Assembly (NCBI RefSeq): GCF_003252795.1
Contig: NZ_QEPQ01000003.1
Coordinates: forward strand, 186,001-250,000
Direction of reading: 5' to 3'
Length of the DNA stretch: 64,000 bases
Origin: Haemophilus parainfluenzae
GTDB taxonomy: Bacteria; Pseudomonadota; Gammaproteobacteria; Enterobacterales; Pasteurellaceae
The notes under the pieces were generated by a model. The model had not been told where the DNA came from and did no database searches. It was given only the letters and a program-made list of their open reading frames with translations. Made by a program: the position numbers and the translations under genes. This document shows positions 26,527 to 36,252 of this stretch, piece by piece. How positions within the stretch are numbered: the stretch's first letter is position 1; each line of letters begins with the position of its first letter.

Positions 26527-26535
26527 TCGCACCCT

Positions 26536-27060
26536 ATGCAAAAGGTAAAACTACCCCTAACCGTTGATCCGGTTAAAGACGCTCAACAAAGAATTGATTA
26601 TGATGGTTATTATACCGCTAGTCAGTTAGTGCGTTTAGCTGAATCTACGGGGAAAGTGCTCAGCGATGCACAGGTAACATTATCGTTTTATATTGATCCA
26701 CAAAAATTAGTGGTGATGAAAGGGCAAGTACAAGTTGATGTCGAATTAGACTGTCAACGTTGTGGCGAACCATTCAAACAAACATTGGAATGTCATTTTA
26801 TGTATAGTCCAGTGGCTAATTGGGATCAGGCTGATGACTTGCCGGAAATTTATGAGCCAATCGAATTTAATGAGTTTGGTGAAATAGATTTACTTGGTGC
26901 AGTGGAAGACGAACTTATTTTAGCTCTACCGCTTGTTCCAATGCATTCATCTGAACACTGTGAAGTGTCCGCGCACGAACAGGTTTTTGGCGAATTGCCT
27001 GAAGAATTGGCAAAAAAACCGAACCCGTTCGCTGTATTAGCTAATTTAAAGCAAAAGTAA
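26536..27060 (+). CDS. yceD: YceD (DUF177), ribosome-linked large-subunit rRNA accumulation protein
   Basis: A 174-residue cytosolic protein of the YceD/DUF177 family, needed for normal 23S rRNA levels in several bacteria and plants. The N-terminus [11 protein letters not shown], the cysteine pair C73-x2-C76 (LDCQRC) and EFGEIDLL are conserved with E. coli. The start is fixed by that conservation, yet there is no ribosome site before it. It lies 22 bp upstream of rpmF, the standard order yceD-rpmF-plsX-fab. Confidence 0.92.
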   Translation: MQKVKLPLTVDPVKDAQQRIDYDGYYTASQLVRLAESTGKVLSDAQVTLSFYIDPQKLVVMKGQVQVDVELDCQRCGEPFKQTLECHFMYSPVANWDQADDLPEIYEPIEFNEFGEIDLLGAVEDELILALPLVPMHSSEHCEVSAHEQVFGELPEELAKKPNPFAVLANLKQK

Positions 27061-27082
27061 ATTAAATTTAGGAGTATAGCCA

Positions 27083-27253
27083 ATGGCTGTTCAACAAAAC
27101 AAAAAATCTCGTTCACGTCGTGATATGCGTCGTTCACACGATGCATTAACTACTGCTGCAGTATCAGTGGATAAAGCAAGCGGTGAAACTCACTTACGCC
27201 ACCACGTAACTGCTGACGGTTACTACCGTGGTCGCAAAGTGATCAATAAGTAA
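27083..27253 (+). CDS. rpmF: 50S ribosomal protein L32
   Basis: A 56-residue basic protein beginning [20 protein letters not shown] and ending [11 protein letters not shown], matching bacterial L32 in length and sequence. It has a good GGAG ribosome site 10 bp before ATG. L32 lies near the peptidyl-transferase region of the large subunit. It is a zinc-free form: no CxxC pair is present. It lies between yceD and plsX in one operon, tying ribosome and membrane-lipid synthesis together. Confidence 0.95.
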
Positions 27254-27274
27254 TTTTACTTATAAGGTATTCAC

Positions 27275-28294
27275 TTGAACCGTCTAACCTTAGCGTTAGA
27301 TGTGATGGGCGGGGACATTGGTCCCCGTATTACTATCCCCGCATCTCTTTCAGCGTTGGAAGCAGATCCAATGCTCTCTTTAGTGCTGTTTGGCGATAGC
27401 CAACAAATTTCCCCTTTACTGGAAAATGCACCTTCTTCCCTTTTAGAACGTATTCAAATTCATCATTGCACTAAGACTATTGATAACAATCAAGGTATTT
27501 CTCATGCATTGCGTCATAGCAAAGGCACGTCGATGCGTTTAGCGATTGAAATGGTTCAGAAAGGCGAGGCGCAAGGTTGTGTCAGCGCAGGAAATACGGG
27601 CGCATTGATGGGATTGTCAAAGGTACTCTTACAGCCTTTAGAAGGGATTCAACGCCCAGCGTTGGTATCCTTATTACCGTCGATGACGGGTGATAAAACC
27701 GTGATGTTAGATTTAGGCGCAAACGTAGAATGTTCTGCTCAAAATCTTTATGAATTTGCCGTCATGGGCTCGATCTTTGCCGAAAACCAATTGAACTTAG
27801 TTTATCCACGCATTGCCTTACTCAATATTGGTGTGGAAGAAATTAAAGGGCATCAATCCATTCGTGAAGCTGCGAATTTATTAGAAAAGTCAACCGCACT
27901 TAATTATACCGGCTTTATTGAAGGTAACCTTTTATTAAATGGTGTGGCTGATGTGATCGTGAGTGATGGGTTTTCGGGAAATATTGCATTAAAAACCCTT
28001 GAAGGGGCAGCTAAGAATCTGTTATCTCTTCTGAAAGGAAAAGAAAAACAGCCTATTTTTAAATCATTTGCCAAATTTATTCTGCGTTTTTTCTTTAAGG
28101 ATGCTTATCATCGCTTGAAACGCATTAACCCAGATGAATATAATGGGGCATCTTTACTCGGATTAACGGCTGTTGTGGTGAAAAGCCATGGCAGCGCAAA
28201 TGTGGATGCATTTGCTCGTGCAATTGCGGATGCAGCTTTGCAAGCTCGTTTGCAAATTCCACAAAAAATCTTGGCGGGTTTACAACGTTATTAA
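27275..28294 (+). CDS. plsX: Phosphate acyltransferase PlsX
   Basis: A 339-residue enzyme that makes acyl-phosphate from acyl-ACP, the first step of phospholipid synthesis in the PlsX/PlsY route. LALDVMGGDIGP at the N-terminus and the GCVSAGNTGALMG stretch near residue 105 are diagnostic. The start is TTG at 27275 with AAGGT in front; no nearby ATG would keep the conserved N-terminus. It acts as a peripheral membrane protein. It sits 21 bp after rpmF and 18 bp before fabH. Confidence 0.95.
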   Translation: MNRLTLALDVMGGDIGPRITIPASLSALEADPMLSLVLFGDSQQISPLLENAPSSLLERIQIHHCTKTIDNNQGISHALRHSKGTSMRLAIEMVQKGEAQGCVSAGNTGALMGLSKVLLQPLEGIQRPALVSLLPSMTGDKTVMLDLGANVECSAQNLYEFAVMGSIFAENQLNLVYPRIALLNIGVEEIKGHQSIREAANLLEKSTALNYTGFIEGNLLLNGVADVIVSDGFSGNIALKTLEGAAKNLLSLLKGKEKQPIFKSFAKFILRFFFKDAYHRLKRINPDEYNGASLLGLTAVVVKSHGSANVDAFARAIADAALQARLQIPQKILAGLQRY

Positions 28295-28312
28295 TTAATA
28301 AGTTTTGATATT

Positions 28313-29263
28313 ATGAATAGTAGAATTTTATCCACCGGTAGCTATTTGCCGAGCCATATTCGTACCAATGCTGATTTGGAAAAAATGGTTGATACTTCAG
28401 ATGAATGGATCGTGACACGTTCAGGCATTCGTGAACGTCGTATTGCTGCAGAAGATGAAACTGTTGCAACAATGGGATGTGAAGCAGCCAAAAAAGCACT
28501 TGAAATGGCCAATCTTGATCCTCAAGAAATTGAGTTGATCATTGTTGCGACAACCAGTGGTTCTCACGCTTATCCAAGTTCAGCTTGCCAAGTTCAAGGT
28601 TTATTAGGCATTGAAGATGCGATTTCTTTTGATTTAGCAGCGGCTTGTACCGGTTTCGTTTATGCTTTAGGCGTAGCGGATAAATTTATTCGTTCAAGTA
28701 GCGTGAAAAAAGCCCTTGTCATTGGTGCGGATATTAACTCGCGTAAATTAGACGAAACCGATCGTAGCACTGTCGTGTTATTTGGTGATGGTGCGGGTGC
28801 CGTGATCTTAGAAGCATCAGAGCAAGAAGGCATTATTTCAACGCATTTACATGCATCGCCAGATAACAATGCGGCATTACTACTTCCACAAGCTGAGCGT
28901 GGCGTGGAGAAATCTGGTTATATTGAAATGCAAGGTAATGAAACCTTTAAATTAGCGGTACGTGAGCTTTCTAATGTGGTGGAAGAAACCCTTTCTGCTA
29001 ATAATCTCCAAAAAACAGATATCGACTGGCTTGTGCCACATCAAGCGAATTTACGTATTATTACGGCGACAGCGAAAAAATTAGAGATGGATATGTCACA
29101 AGTCGTAGTAACGCTTGATCGTACAGCTAATACCAGTGCGGCGACTGTGCCAACCGCTTTAGATGAAGCGGTGCGAGATGGCCGAATTCAACGCGGTCAA
29201 TTGCTTCTACTCGAAGCTTTTGGCGGTGGTTGGACTTGGGGTTCAGCATTGGTGCGATTCTAA
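28313..29263 (+). CDS. fabH: 3-oxoacyl-ACP synthase III
   Basis: A 316-residue condensing enzyme that starts fatty-acid synthesis by joining acetyl-CoA with malonyl-ACP. The catalytic triad is visible: Cys112 in [10 protein letters not shown], His in PHQANLR and Asn in [10 protein letters not shown]. Length matches E. coli FabH (317). It follows plsX by 18 bp. An inverted uptake-signal pair lies between it and fabD. Confidence 0.96.
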   Translation: MNSRILSTGSYLPSHIRTNADLEKMVDTSDEWIVTRSGIRERRIAAEDETVATMGCEAAKKALEMANLDPQEIELIIVATTSGSHAYPSSACQVQGLLGIEDAISFDLAAACTGFVYALGVADKFIRSSSVKKALVIGADINSRKLDETDRSTVVLFGDGAGAVILEASEQEGIISTHLHASPDNNAALLLPQAERGVEKSGYIEMQGNETFKLAVRELSNVVEETLSANNLQKTDIDWLVPHQANLRIITATAKKLEMDMSQVVVTLDRTANTSAATVPTALDEAVRDGRIQRGQLLLLEAFGGGWTWGSALVRF

Positions 29264-29293
29264 TTAATTTGTTAGAATCCCGACAGAATTTTA

Positions 29294-29321
29294 AAAGTGC
29301 GGTTAAATTTGACCGCACTTT
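29294..29321 (+). terminator. Uptake-signal hairpin between fabH and fabD
   Basis: AAAGTGCGGT (29294-29303) and ACCGCACTTT (29312-29321) can form a 10-bp stem followed by a short T/A stretch. As it lies inside the fab operon, it is more likely a partial terminator or RNA-stability element than a full stop. Confidence 0.5.
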
Positions 29322-29355
29322 CAACATTTAAACGATGAAGAAATAGGAAGAAAAC

Positions 29356-30294
29356 ATGAAAAAATTCGCAATGGTTTTTCCAGGACAAGGTTCTCAAGCT
29401 GTTGGTATGTTAGCAGATCTTGCTAACGAATATCCGGTAGTCACTGAGACTTTTAAACAAGCATCAGAAGCACTTGGCTATGATTTATGGAACTTGGTTC
29501 AACAAGGTCCAGCAGAAGAATTAAATAAAACTTGGCAAACTCAGCCTGCATTATTAGCGGCATCCGTTGCGATCTTCCGTGTATGGCAAGAGAAATACCC
29601 ACAATTACAACCAAGCGTAATGGCTGGTCACAGTTTAGGTGAATATTCAGCATTAGTTTGTGCTGGAGTCATTGATTTCAAAGACGCGATTAAATTAGTG
29701 GAATTACGCGGTAAATTAATGCAACAAGCAGTACCAGAAGGTACTGGTGCAATGTATGCGATTATTGGTTTAGAGAATGAGGCAATTATCAATGCATGTA
29801 AACAAGCTGAGCAAGGCGAAGTGGTGTCTGCAGTAAACTTTAACTCACCAGGCCAAGTAGTCATTGCTGGAGCGAAAGAAGCAGTAGAACGTGCGGCTGC
29901 TTTATGTAAAGAGGCGGGTGCAAAACGTGCTTTACCATTAGCGGTAAGTGTTCCTTCACATTGCGCATTAATGAAGCCAGCAGCAGACCAATTAGCTGTA
30001 ACACTTGAAGGGATTACGCTTAATGCGCCTGCAACTGCCGTATTAAACAACGTGGATGTCAAAGCGGAAACAGAAAGTGCAGAAATTCGTACCGCACTTA
30101 TCCGTCAATTATATAGTCCAGTTCGTTGGACTGAAACTGTTGAGAAAATGGCGCAAGATGGCGTAGAAGTTTTAGTTGAAATCGGCCCAGGTAAAGTATT
30201 AAACGGTTTAACAAAACGTATCGTGGCAGAATTACAAGCAACATCAGTAAACGATGTGGCATCATTAGATGCTGTTGAAGCATTATTAGCATAA
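29356..30294 (+). CDS. fabD: Malonyl-CoA:ACP transacylase
   Basis: A 312-residue acyltransferase that loads malonyl onto acyl carrier protein. The nucleophile is Ser93 in GHSLGEYSAL, and the catalytic His is in VPSHCALM near residue 202; FPGQGSQ at 8-14 is the family's oxyanion-hole motif. Length equals that of E. coli FabD within a few residues. It stands between the uptake-signal hairpin and fabG (13 bp gap). Confidence 0.96.
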   Translation: MKKFAMVFPGQGSQAVGMLADLANEYPVVTETFKQASEALGYDLWNLVQQGPAEELNKTWQTQPALLAASVAIFRVWQEKYPQLQPSVMAGHSLGEYSALVCAGVIDFKDAIKLVELRGKLMQQAVPEGTGAMYAIIGLENEAIINACKQAEQGEVVSAVNFNSPGQVVIAGAKEAVERAAALCKEAGAKRALPLAVSVPSHCALMKPAADQLAVTLEGITLNAPATAVLNNVDVKAETESAEIRTALIRQLYSPVRWTETVEKMAQDGVEVLVEIGPGKVLNGLTKRIVAELQATSVNDVASLDAVEALLA

Positions 30295-30307
30295 AAGGGG
30301 ATTAAAA

Positions 30308-31036
30308 ATGCAAAATAAAATCGCATTAGTAACAGGTGCAACACGTGGTATTGGCCGCGCAATTGCAGAAGAATTAGCATCAAAAGGTGCATTTGTAATT
30401 GGTACCGCAACCTCTGAAAAAGGTGCAGAGACAATTTCTGCTTACCTTGGCGATAAAGGTAAAGGTTTAGTATTAAATGTGGCAGACAAAGAAAGCATTG
30501 ATGCCGTATTAGAACAAATTAAAGAACAATTTGGTGATATTGATATTCTTGTGAATAACGCAGGTATCACCCGTGATAACTTATTAATGCGAATGAAAGA
30601 TGAAGAATGGTTCGATATTATGCAAACCAACTTAACCTCTGTGTTCCATCTTTCTAAAGCGATGTTACGTTCCATGATGAAAAAACGTTTCGGTCGTATC
30701 ATTACTATTGGTTCAGTGGTGGGTTCAATGGGTAATCCTGGTCAATCTAACTACTGTGCCGCAAAAGCCGGCTTAATTGGTTTCTCTAAAGGTTTAGCGA
30801 AAGAAGTGGCATCACGTGGCATTACCGTAAACGTTGTAGCACCCGGCTTTATCGCAACAGATATGACTGAAGTGCTTACTGAAGAACAAAAAGCGGGTAT
30901 TCTTGGCAATGTCCCTGCAGGTCGTTTAGGTGAACCAAAAGATATCGCAAAAGCGGTAGCATTTTTAGCTTCTGACGATGCGGCTTATATTACCGGTACC
31001 ACATTACATGTGAATGGCGGCTTATATATGAGCTAA
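30308..31036 (+). CDS. fabG: 3-oxoacyl-ACP reductase
   Basis: A 242-residue short-chain dehydrogenase that reduces beta-ketoacyl-ACP with NADPH. The cofactor motif GATRGIG is at residues 10-16, NNAG follows near 86 and the catalytic Tyr-xxx-Lys is in SNYCAAKAG. Length is typical. A GGGGATTAAAAATG start is visible. It is the last gene before a terminator-containing gap of 217 bp and acpP. Confidence 0.96.
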   Translation: MQNKIALVTGATRGIGRAIAEELASKGAFVIGTATSEKGAETISAYLGDKGKGLVLNVADKESIDAVLEQIKEQFGDIDILVNNAGITRDNLLMRMKDEEWFDIMQTNLTSVFHLSKAMLRSMMKKRFGRIITIGSVVGSMGNPGQSNYCAAKAGLIGFSKGLAKEVASRGITVNVVAPGFIATDMTEVLTEEQKAGILGNVPAGRLGEPKDIAKAVAFLASDDAAYITGTTLHVNGGLYMS

Positions 31037-31113
31037 CCCTTTAGGGGAGATATATCTGGGATTTTGCCTATAAGATATAGCAAAGCAGTTTAGTTAATGA
31101 TAAAATCCCGACT

Positions 31114-31160
31114 GCAATGTAACTTTTTCTCTGTATGTGTTTTTACATTGCCTGTTTTTT
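31114..31160 (+). terminator. Terminator or attenuator between fabG and acpP
   Basis: GCAATGTAA (31114-31122) pairs with TTACATTGC (31143-31151) around a 20-nt loop and is followed by CTGTTTTTTG. It separates the upstream fab genes from acpP, which has its own promoter downstream. Confidence 0.65.
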
Positions 31161-31184
31161 GTGGTGCGACCACCTAAGAAATAG

Positions 31185-31212
31185 TTGCAACTTTATCAAA
31201 AATGCATACACT
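31185..31212 (+). promoter_or_regulatory. Likely acpP promoter
   Basis: TTGCAA (31185-31190), a 16-bp spacer and TACACT (31207-31212), 41 bp before the acpP ATG. It fits the need for far more acyl carrier protein than Fab enzyme. Confidence 0.5.
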
Positions 31213-31253
31213 AACCGCTCTTAAATGAGTTAAAACAACAATAGGAAAAACAA

Positions 31254-31484
31254 ATGAGTATTGAAGAACGCGTGAAAAAAATCATCGTTGAACAATTAGG
31301 TGTTAAAGAAGAAGACGTAAAACCAGAAGCTTCTTTCGTTGAAGATTTAGGTGCGGACTCTTTAGATACAGTTGAATTAGTAATGGCTTTAGAAGAAGAA
31401 TTCGATATCGAAATTCCTGATGAAGAAGCTGAAAAAATCACAACTGTTCAATCTGCGATTGACTACGTTCAAAACAATCAGTAA
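31254..31484 (+). CDS. acpP: Acyl carrier protein
   Basis: A 76-residue acidic four-helix protein that carries fatty-acyl chains on a phosphopantetheine arm. The attachment serine is Ser36 in [11 protein letters not shown]. Sequence and length are nearly those of E. coli AcpP (78). It has an AGGAAAAACAAATG start, its own promoter and a terminator. Unlike in E. coli no fabF follows; the next gene is dcuB. Confidence 0.97.
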   Translation: MSIEERVKKIIVEQLGVKEEDVKPEASFVEDLGADSLDTVELVMALEEEFDIEIPDEEAEKITTVQSAIDYVQNNQ

Positions 31485-31492
31485 TTTTTAAG

Positions 31493-31524
31493 TTGGGCGA
31501 TCTTTTAGGTCGCCTAATTTTTTT
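31493..31524 (+). terminator. Terminator after acpP
   Basis: An 8-bp stem (31493-31500 with 31510-31517, core GGCGA/TCGCC) followed by seven T. Confidence 0.85.
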
Positions 31525-31766
31525 CTTTAAATTCCTTTTCTAAATTCTTTATCTTCAAATAAAACAAGATACATCTAAATCTTTTAAATTTCCAACCGCA
31601 CTTTCCTTTATTTAATCTCACTCAGATTTGTTTTTATTATTTAGTTCCCCTATTTTTTGATTTAAAACAAAATTTACCCTAAAAATACTTATTATGAGTT
31701 AATTTTGATGCTAGTATTCGATCAAAATTTTTTTCTAATTAACCATAAAATGATTCGGAGTATCTT

Positions 31767-33434
31767 ATGGATTTTCTAATGAACCTAGGTGAAGGTAGCC
31801 AGTTTGCTATTCAGCTTGTTATTGTTCTTATCTGTTTGTTTTACGGGGCAAAAAAAGGTGGTATCGCACTGGGTATGCTCGGTGGGGTAGGCTTAATTGT
31901 TCTTGTTTTCGGCTTCGGTATTGAACCAGGTAAGCCAGCTATTGATGTGATGTTAACCATCCTTGCTGTGGTGGTCACATCGGCAACATTACAAGCCAGT
32001 GGTGGTTTAGATGTAATGTTACAAATTGCGGAGAAAATGCTTCGTCGTAACCCGAAATATGTCAGTATTTTGGCACCATTCGTCACCTGTTTCTTAACCA
32101 TTTTATGTGGTACAGGACACGTGGTTTATACCATGTTACCAATCATCTATGATATCGCGATCAAAAATGATATTCGTCCTGAACGTCCAATGGCGGCAAG
32201 TTCAATTGCTTCTCAAATGGGTATCATCGCATCACCTGTTTCTGTGGCAGTAGTAACTTTAACCACATTCTTAGTGAATGCTAAAACACCATTAGCAGGT
32301 TTTGATGGTTATTTAGATTTATTAAAAATTACCGTGCCTTCAACCCTTTGTGGTGTATTAGCTATCGGTATTTTCAGCTGGTTCCGCGGTAAAGATTTAG
32401 ATAAAGACCCAGAATTCCAAGAGAAATTAAAAGATCCTGAATTCAAAAAATATGTTTACGGTGATAGCACATCATTGTTAGACAAAAAATTGCCACAATC
32501 TAGTTGGAATGCGATGTGGATCTTCTTTGGTGCAATTTTAGTAGTAGCGGTATTAGGTTACTTTAAAGATTTACGCCCAGCTTTCGAAAAATCAGCACCG
32601 GCTCAAGTGGTTGAAATTGTTTCTGCCGATAAAGCAGTGAAATCTTTCAATGTAAAAGACGGTAAAATTGTTGCATTAGCAAAAGATGGTACATTAGTGC
32701 TTGATGTTAAAGACAGCAAAGCGAAAGCACAAACAGCCTACAATAACGTTGCAATTTATAACGATAAAGGTGAAGTCGCTCAAAAAATTACCGCTCAAGA
32801 TAACAATGTTGTCATCACTGCTGGTGATAAAACTGAAACTATCGATAACGCTGCAATCGTATTAAAAGACACCGCGAAGAAAAAAGTGAATTTAAGCATG
32901 GTTCACGTTATTCAAATCTTCATGTTATTAGCGGGCGCATTAATTGTTATCTTTACAAAAACAGATGCAGGTAAAATCAGTAAAAATGAAATTTTCCGTT
33001 CAGGTATGATTGCGTTAGTGGCTGTATTCGGGATTTCTTGGATGGCGGAAACCATGTTTACCGTTCACACACCAATGATGAAAGCAGCACTTGGTGATGT
33101 GGTAAAAGCACATCCTTGGACTTACGCAGTGATGTTGTTATTAATTTCTAAATTCGTAAACTCACAAGCTGCAGCATTGGTTGCATTCGTTCCATTAGCT
33201 TTAGGTATCGGTGTTGATCCAGCTGTTATCTTAGCCTTTGCTTCAGCTTGTTACGGTTACTACATTTTACCTACTTACCCAAGTGACCTTGCGGCAATCC
33301 AATTCGACCGTTCAGGCACAACCCACATTGGTAAGTTTGTAATTAACCACAGCTTTATTTTACCGGGCTTAATCGGTGTAATTACTTCATGTATCTTTGG
33401 TTACATTTTCACAAGTTTGTTTGGTTATCTATAA
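31767..33434 (+). CDS. dcuB: Anaerobic C4-dicarboxylate transporter DcuB with extra internal domain
   Basis: A 555-residue inner-membrane antiporter exchanging fumarate, malate or aspartate for succinate in anaerobic fumarate respiration. Long stretches match E. coli DcuB (446 residues), for example [26 protein letters not shown]-like sequence, [11 protein letters not shown] and the C-terminal [18 protein letters not shown]. Between LRPAF (about residue 273) and LSMVHVIQ (about 376) lies an added hydrophilic segment of about 100 residues, rich in Lys, Asp and Val with beta-like KDGTLVLDV and [12 protein letters not shown] repeats. In E. coli these two positions are only about four residues apart. 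The insert lies between two membrane helices; the side of the membrane is not determined. Confidence 0.92.
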   Translation: MDFLMNLGEGSQFAIQLVIVLICLFYGAKKGGIALGMLGGVGLIVLVFGFGIEPGKPAIDVMLTILAVVVTSATLQASGGLDVMLQIAEKMLRRNPKYVSILAPFVTCFLTILCGTGHVVYTMLPIIYDIAIKNDIRPERPMAASSIASQMGIIASPVSVAVVTLTTFLVNAKTPLAGFDGYLDLLKITVPSTLCGVLAIGIFSWFRGKDLDKDPEFQEKLKDPEFKKYVYGDSTSLLDKKLPQSSWNAMWIFFGAILVVAVLGYFKDLRPAFEKSAPAQVVEIVSADKAVKSFNVKDGKIVALAKDGTLVLDVKDSKAKAQTAYNNVAIYNDKGEVAQKITAQDNNVVITAGDKTETIDNAAIVLKDTAKKKVNLSMVHVIQIFMLLAGALIVIFTKTDAGKISKNEIFRSGMIALVAVFGISWMAETMFTVHTPMMKAALGDVVKAHPWTYAVMLLLISKFVNSQAAALVAFVPLALGIGVDPAVILAFASACYGYYILPTYPSDLAAIQFDRSGTTHIGKFVINHSFILPGLIGVITSCIFGYIFTSLFGYL

Positions 33435-33741
33435 TGACTAACAGATAAAAGAAAAGGCTATTCGTTTGAATAGCCTTTTTTGTTTGTAAAGTGCGGTTAA
33501 ATTTTAGTATGTTTTATCTCAATGCTACATTTGACTTTATCATTCATAAAAATTCCTAAAACTGGCCGCACTTTTGCGCTTCTTAAAATAAATTCCTGCT
33601 AAAGGTTGAAACATAGGGGGATTTATTGCGATAATTCTCATTATTTTTGGGGTGATCTTTCGGGCTGCCATTTTTTCAGGTGGCCAGTTTTATTAGGAAA
33701 GATTAATTTGAACATTATTTAAGTAAGTTAGAAGAATAACA
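33435..33741. other. Intergenic region dcuB-aroK (307 bp)
   Basis: Contains the dcuB terminator (33452-33482), two separate uptake signals (near 33489 and a variant near 33563), an AT-rich stretch, and a weak hairpin CTGCCA/TGGCCAG near 33676-33696 followed by TTTTATT, perhaps an attenuator for aroK. No open reading frame or RNA gene is evident. Confidence 0.6.
33452..33482 (+). terminator. Terminator after dcuB
   Basis: A perfect 12-bp stem (33452-33463 with 33468-33479, core GGCTATTC), loop GTTT, followed by a T run. Confidence 0.9.
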
Positions 33742-34284
33742 ATGGCTGAAAAACGTAATATTTTTTTAGTCGGTCCAATGGGCGCAGGTAAAAGCACCAT
33801 TGGCCGTCAGCTTGCGCAACAATTGAATATGGACTTTGTCGATTCAGATGCAGTAATTGAGGAACGTGCGGGCGCAGACATTAGCTGGATTTTTGATTTA
33901 GAAGGCGAAGAAGGTTTTCGTAAGCGTGAAGAACGCATTATCAATGAATTAACCCAATTACAAGGCGTTGTGCTTTCCACTGGTGGTGGAGCAGTGATGT
34001 CAAAAGAAAATCGTAATTATCTTTCTGCTCGTGGTATTGTGATTTATTTAAAAACCTCAGTAGATAAACAATATCAACGTACGCAACGTGATAAAAAACG
34101 TCCTTTATTACAAGGAACAGATAACCCACGCCAAGTATTGGAAGATTTAGCCAAAGTACGCAATCCGTTATACGAAGAAATTGCAGATATTACTTTGCCA
34201 ACAGATGAGCAAAATGCCAAAGTAATGGTTAATCAAATTGTTGATTTAATTGACAATTTAAATGGCTTAAACGGTTCACTTTAA
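33742..34284 (+). CDS. aroK: Shikimate kinase I
   Basis: A 180-residue kinase that phosphorylates shikimate with ATP, the fifth step of aromatic amino-acid synthesis. Walker [10 protein letters not shown] is at residues 11-19; the substrate-binding Asp and Arg lie in [11 protein letters not shown] and FRKREE, and GGGAV follows. Length is normal. It lies 9 bp before aroB, as in other gamma-proteobacteria. Confidence 0.96.
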   Translation: MAEKRNIFLVGPMGAGKSTIGRQLAQQLNMDFVDSDAVIEERAGADISWIFDLEGEEGFRKREERIINELTQLQGVVLSTGGGAVMSKENRNYLSARGIVIYLKTSVDKQYQRTQRDKKRPLLQGTDNPRQVLEDLAKVRNPLYEEIADITLPTDEQNAKVMVNQIVDLIDNLNGLNGSL

Positions 34285-34293
34285 GGATTTAAA

Positions 34294-35382
34294 ATGTTGT
34301 GCGTAAATGTTGAATTAAAAGAACGTCGTTATCCTATTTATATTGGCGAAGGGTTACTTAAAGATGAAACCTGCTATCCGCTGAAGAAAGGGGATAAAGT
34401 GATGATTGTGACTAATCCAACTGTTGCAAAATATTATCTTGAGTCCGTTACAGAAACGTTAGAAAAAATAGGTTGTCAGGTTGAATCGGTATTATTGCCT
34501 GATGGCGAAAAATATAAAACGCTCGAGTCTTTAAACCTCATTTTTACCGCACTTTTAAAGCATAATCATGGGCGAGATACCACCATTGTGGCATTAGGTG
34601 GTGGTGTGATCGGTGATGTGGCAGGTTTTGCCGCAGCAAGTTATCAGCGTGGCGTGCGTTTTATTCAAATTCCTACCACATTATTAGCCCAAGTGGATTC
34701 TTCTGTTGGTGGAAAAACCGCCGTTAATCATGAGTTAGGCAAAAATATGATTGGCGCGTTTTATCAACCTTCTACGGTGATTATTGACACGCTTACACTC
34801 AATACCTTGCCAAAACGTGAAGTGAATGCGGGACTTGCGGAAGTCATTAAATATGGGGCGATTTTAGATTATGCCTTTTTCGAGTGGCTTGAAGCTCATA
34901 TTGATGAATTAGTCGCATTAAATCAACATTCACTGCAGCATTGTATTGCGCGTTGCTGCCAGATTAAAGCTGATGTTGTTGCACGCGATGAAACTGAAAA
35001 AGGCGATCGTGCATTACTAAATCTTGGTCATACTTTTGGTCATGCAATTGAAACACATCTAGGCTACGGAAACTGGTTACATGGTGAAGCTGTTGCTGCT
35101 GGAAGTATGATGGCAGCGGTATTATCTGAACAATTAGGCGATCTTTCTTTTGAAGATGTTGCACGTTTAGAAAAACTCTTAGCACGCGCTAATTTACCGA
35201 CCGTTTCTCCTGATACTATGCAGCCAGAAGATTATTTACAGCATATGATGCGAGATAAAAAAGTGCTAGCAGGCAAATTGCGTCTTGTGTTGCTAAAAGC
35301 CCTTGGGCAAGCCTACGTGGCGACTGATACTGACAAATCTCTTGTGCTAAACGCAATTGAGCGTTGCACACAACATGACTAA
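34294..35382 (+). CDS. aroB: 3-dehydroquinate synthase
   Basis: A 362-residue NAD- and zinc-dependent enzyme that closes the ring to dehydroquinate in the shikimate pathway. The NAD-binding [13 protein letters not shown] stretch near residue 106 and the metal-binding histidines in [11 protein letters not shown] and [10 protein letters not shown] are visible. Length equals that of E. coli AroB (362). The stop overlaps the likely dam start by 8 bp. Confidence 0.96.
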   Translation: MLCVNVELKERRYPIYIGEGLLKDETCYPLKKGDKVMIVTNPTVAKYYLESVTETLEKIGCQVESVLLPDGEKYKTLESLNLIFTALLKHNHGRDTTIVALGGGVIGDVAGFAAASYQRGVRFIQIPTTLLAQVDSSVGGKTAVNHELGKNMIGAFYQPSTVIIDTLTLNTLPKREVNAGLAEVIKYGAILDYAFFEWLEAHIDELVALNQHSLQHCIARCCQIKADVVARDETEKGDRALLNLGHTFGHAIETHLGYGNWLHGEAVAAGSMMAAVLSEQLGDLSFEDVARLEKLLARANLPTVSPDTMQPEDYLQHMMRDKKVLAGKLRLVLLKALGQAYVATDTDKSLVLNAIERCTQHD

Positions 35383-36250
35383 CTGTCATTGCTCCATGTT
35401 GCGTCCGAAAAATAACAAAACGAAACCTCGAATTAAACACCGCCCGTTTTTAAAATGGGCGGGCGGTAAATTTCGTTTAACGGACGATCTCAACCGAGTT
35501 TTTCCTAAAAGAAAACAGTGTTTAATCGAACCTTTTGTGGGGGCGGGTGCTGTTTTTCTTAATTCTCATTTTGAGCGTTATATTTTGGCAGATATTAATC
35601 CTGATTTGATTAACTTGTTTAATATCGTCAAAGAAAATGTGGATGCCTATATTGAGGCTTGTAAGCCAATTTTCTTTGCCGAAAATGCCAATACTGCCGA
35701 GTATTATTACGCACAGCGAGATGCCTTTAATCAATCAAGCGATCCTTTCGAGCGTTCGGTGTTGTTCCTTTATTTGAACCGTTTTGGATTTAATGGATTG
35801 TGCCGTTATAACAGTAAAAATGAGTTTAATGTGCCCTTTGGCGCTTATAAAACCCATTATTTCCCTGAAGATGAATTGCGCTATTTCGCCCATAAAGCGC
35901 AAAGTGCGGTCTTTTTATGTGCCGATTTTCAACAGACCTTTGAATTAGCGGATAAACACAGCGTGATCTACTGTGATCCGCCTTATGCGCCGCTTCCACA
36001 AGATACTAATTTTACTGGATATGCGGGGAATGCTTTTGGTATTGAACATCAAAAGAATTTAGCAGAATGCGCTAAAAAAGCACAAAAAGAAAAGCAAATT
36101 TCTGTTGTGATTTCTAACCACGATACGAAATTTACGCGTGAGATTTATAAAGGGGCAAAATTTAAACGCGTTAAAGTACAGCGCTCGATCAGTCAATCCT
36201 CAGAAAAACGAGTTAAAGTAAAAGAATTGATCGCTATCTTTAAAGGTTAA
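35375..36250 (+). CDS. dam: DNA adenine methyltransferase (GATC)
   Basis: A 291-residue N6-adenine methyltransferase acting at GATC, used for mismatch-repair strand choice and replication control. Motif I (AdoMet site) FLKWAGGK is at residues 25-32, followed by [12 protein letters not shown], and the catalytic DPPYAP at 201-206. I chose ATG 35375, which overlaps aroB by 8 bp; a TTG at 35357 or an ATG at 35396 are alternatives and only change the first few residues. The aroK-aroB-dam order is that of H. influenzae; damX, present between aroB and dam in E. coli, is absent. Confidence 0.93.
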   Translation: MTNCHCSMLRPKNNKTKPRIKHRPFLKWAGGKFRLTDDLNRVFPKRKQCLIEPFVGAGAVFLNSHFERYILADINPDLINLFNIVKENVDAYIEACKPIFFAENANTAEYYYAQRDAFNQSSDPFERSVLFLYLNRFGFNGLCRYNSKNEFNVPFGAYKTHYFPEDELRYFAHKAQSAVFLCADFQQTFELADKHSVIYCDPPYAPLPQDTNFTGYAGNAFGIEHQKNLAECAKKAQKEKQISVVISNHDTKFTREIYKGAKFKRVKVQRSISQSSEKRVKVKELIAIFKG

Positions 36251-36252
36251 GT

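Noticed and set aside
33629-33647. Fur-box-like ATAAT/ATTAT inverted repeat upstream of aroK
   Set aside because: Only five-base arms with a four-base spacer in an AT-rich stretch, and no iron-related gene downstream.
35357-35374. TTG start for dam
   Set aside because: It lies within aroB without a ribosome site; ATG 35375 gives the usual short coupled overlap.
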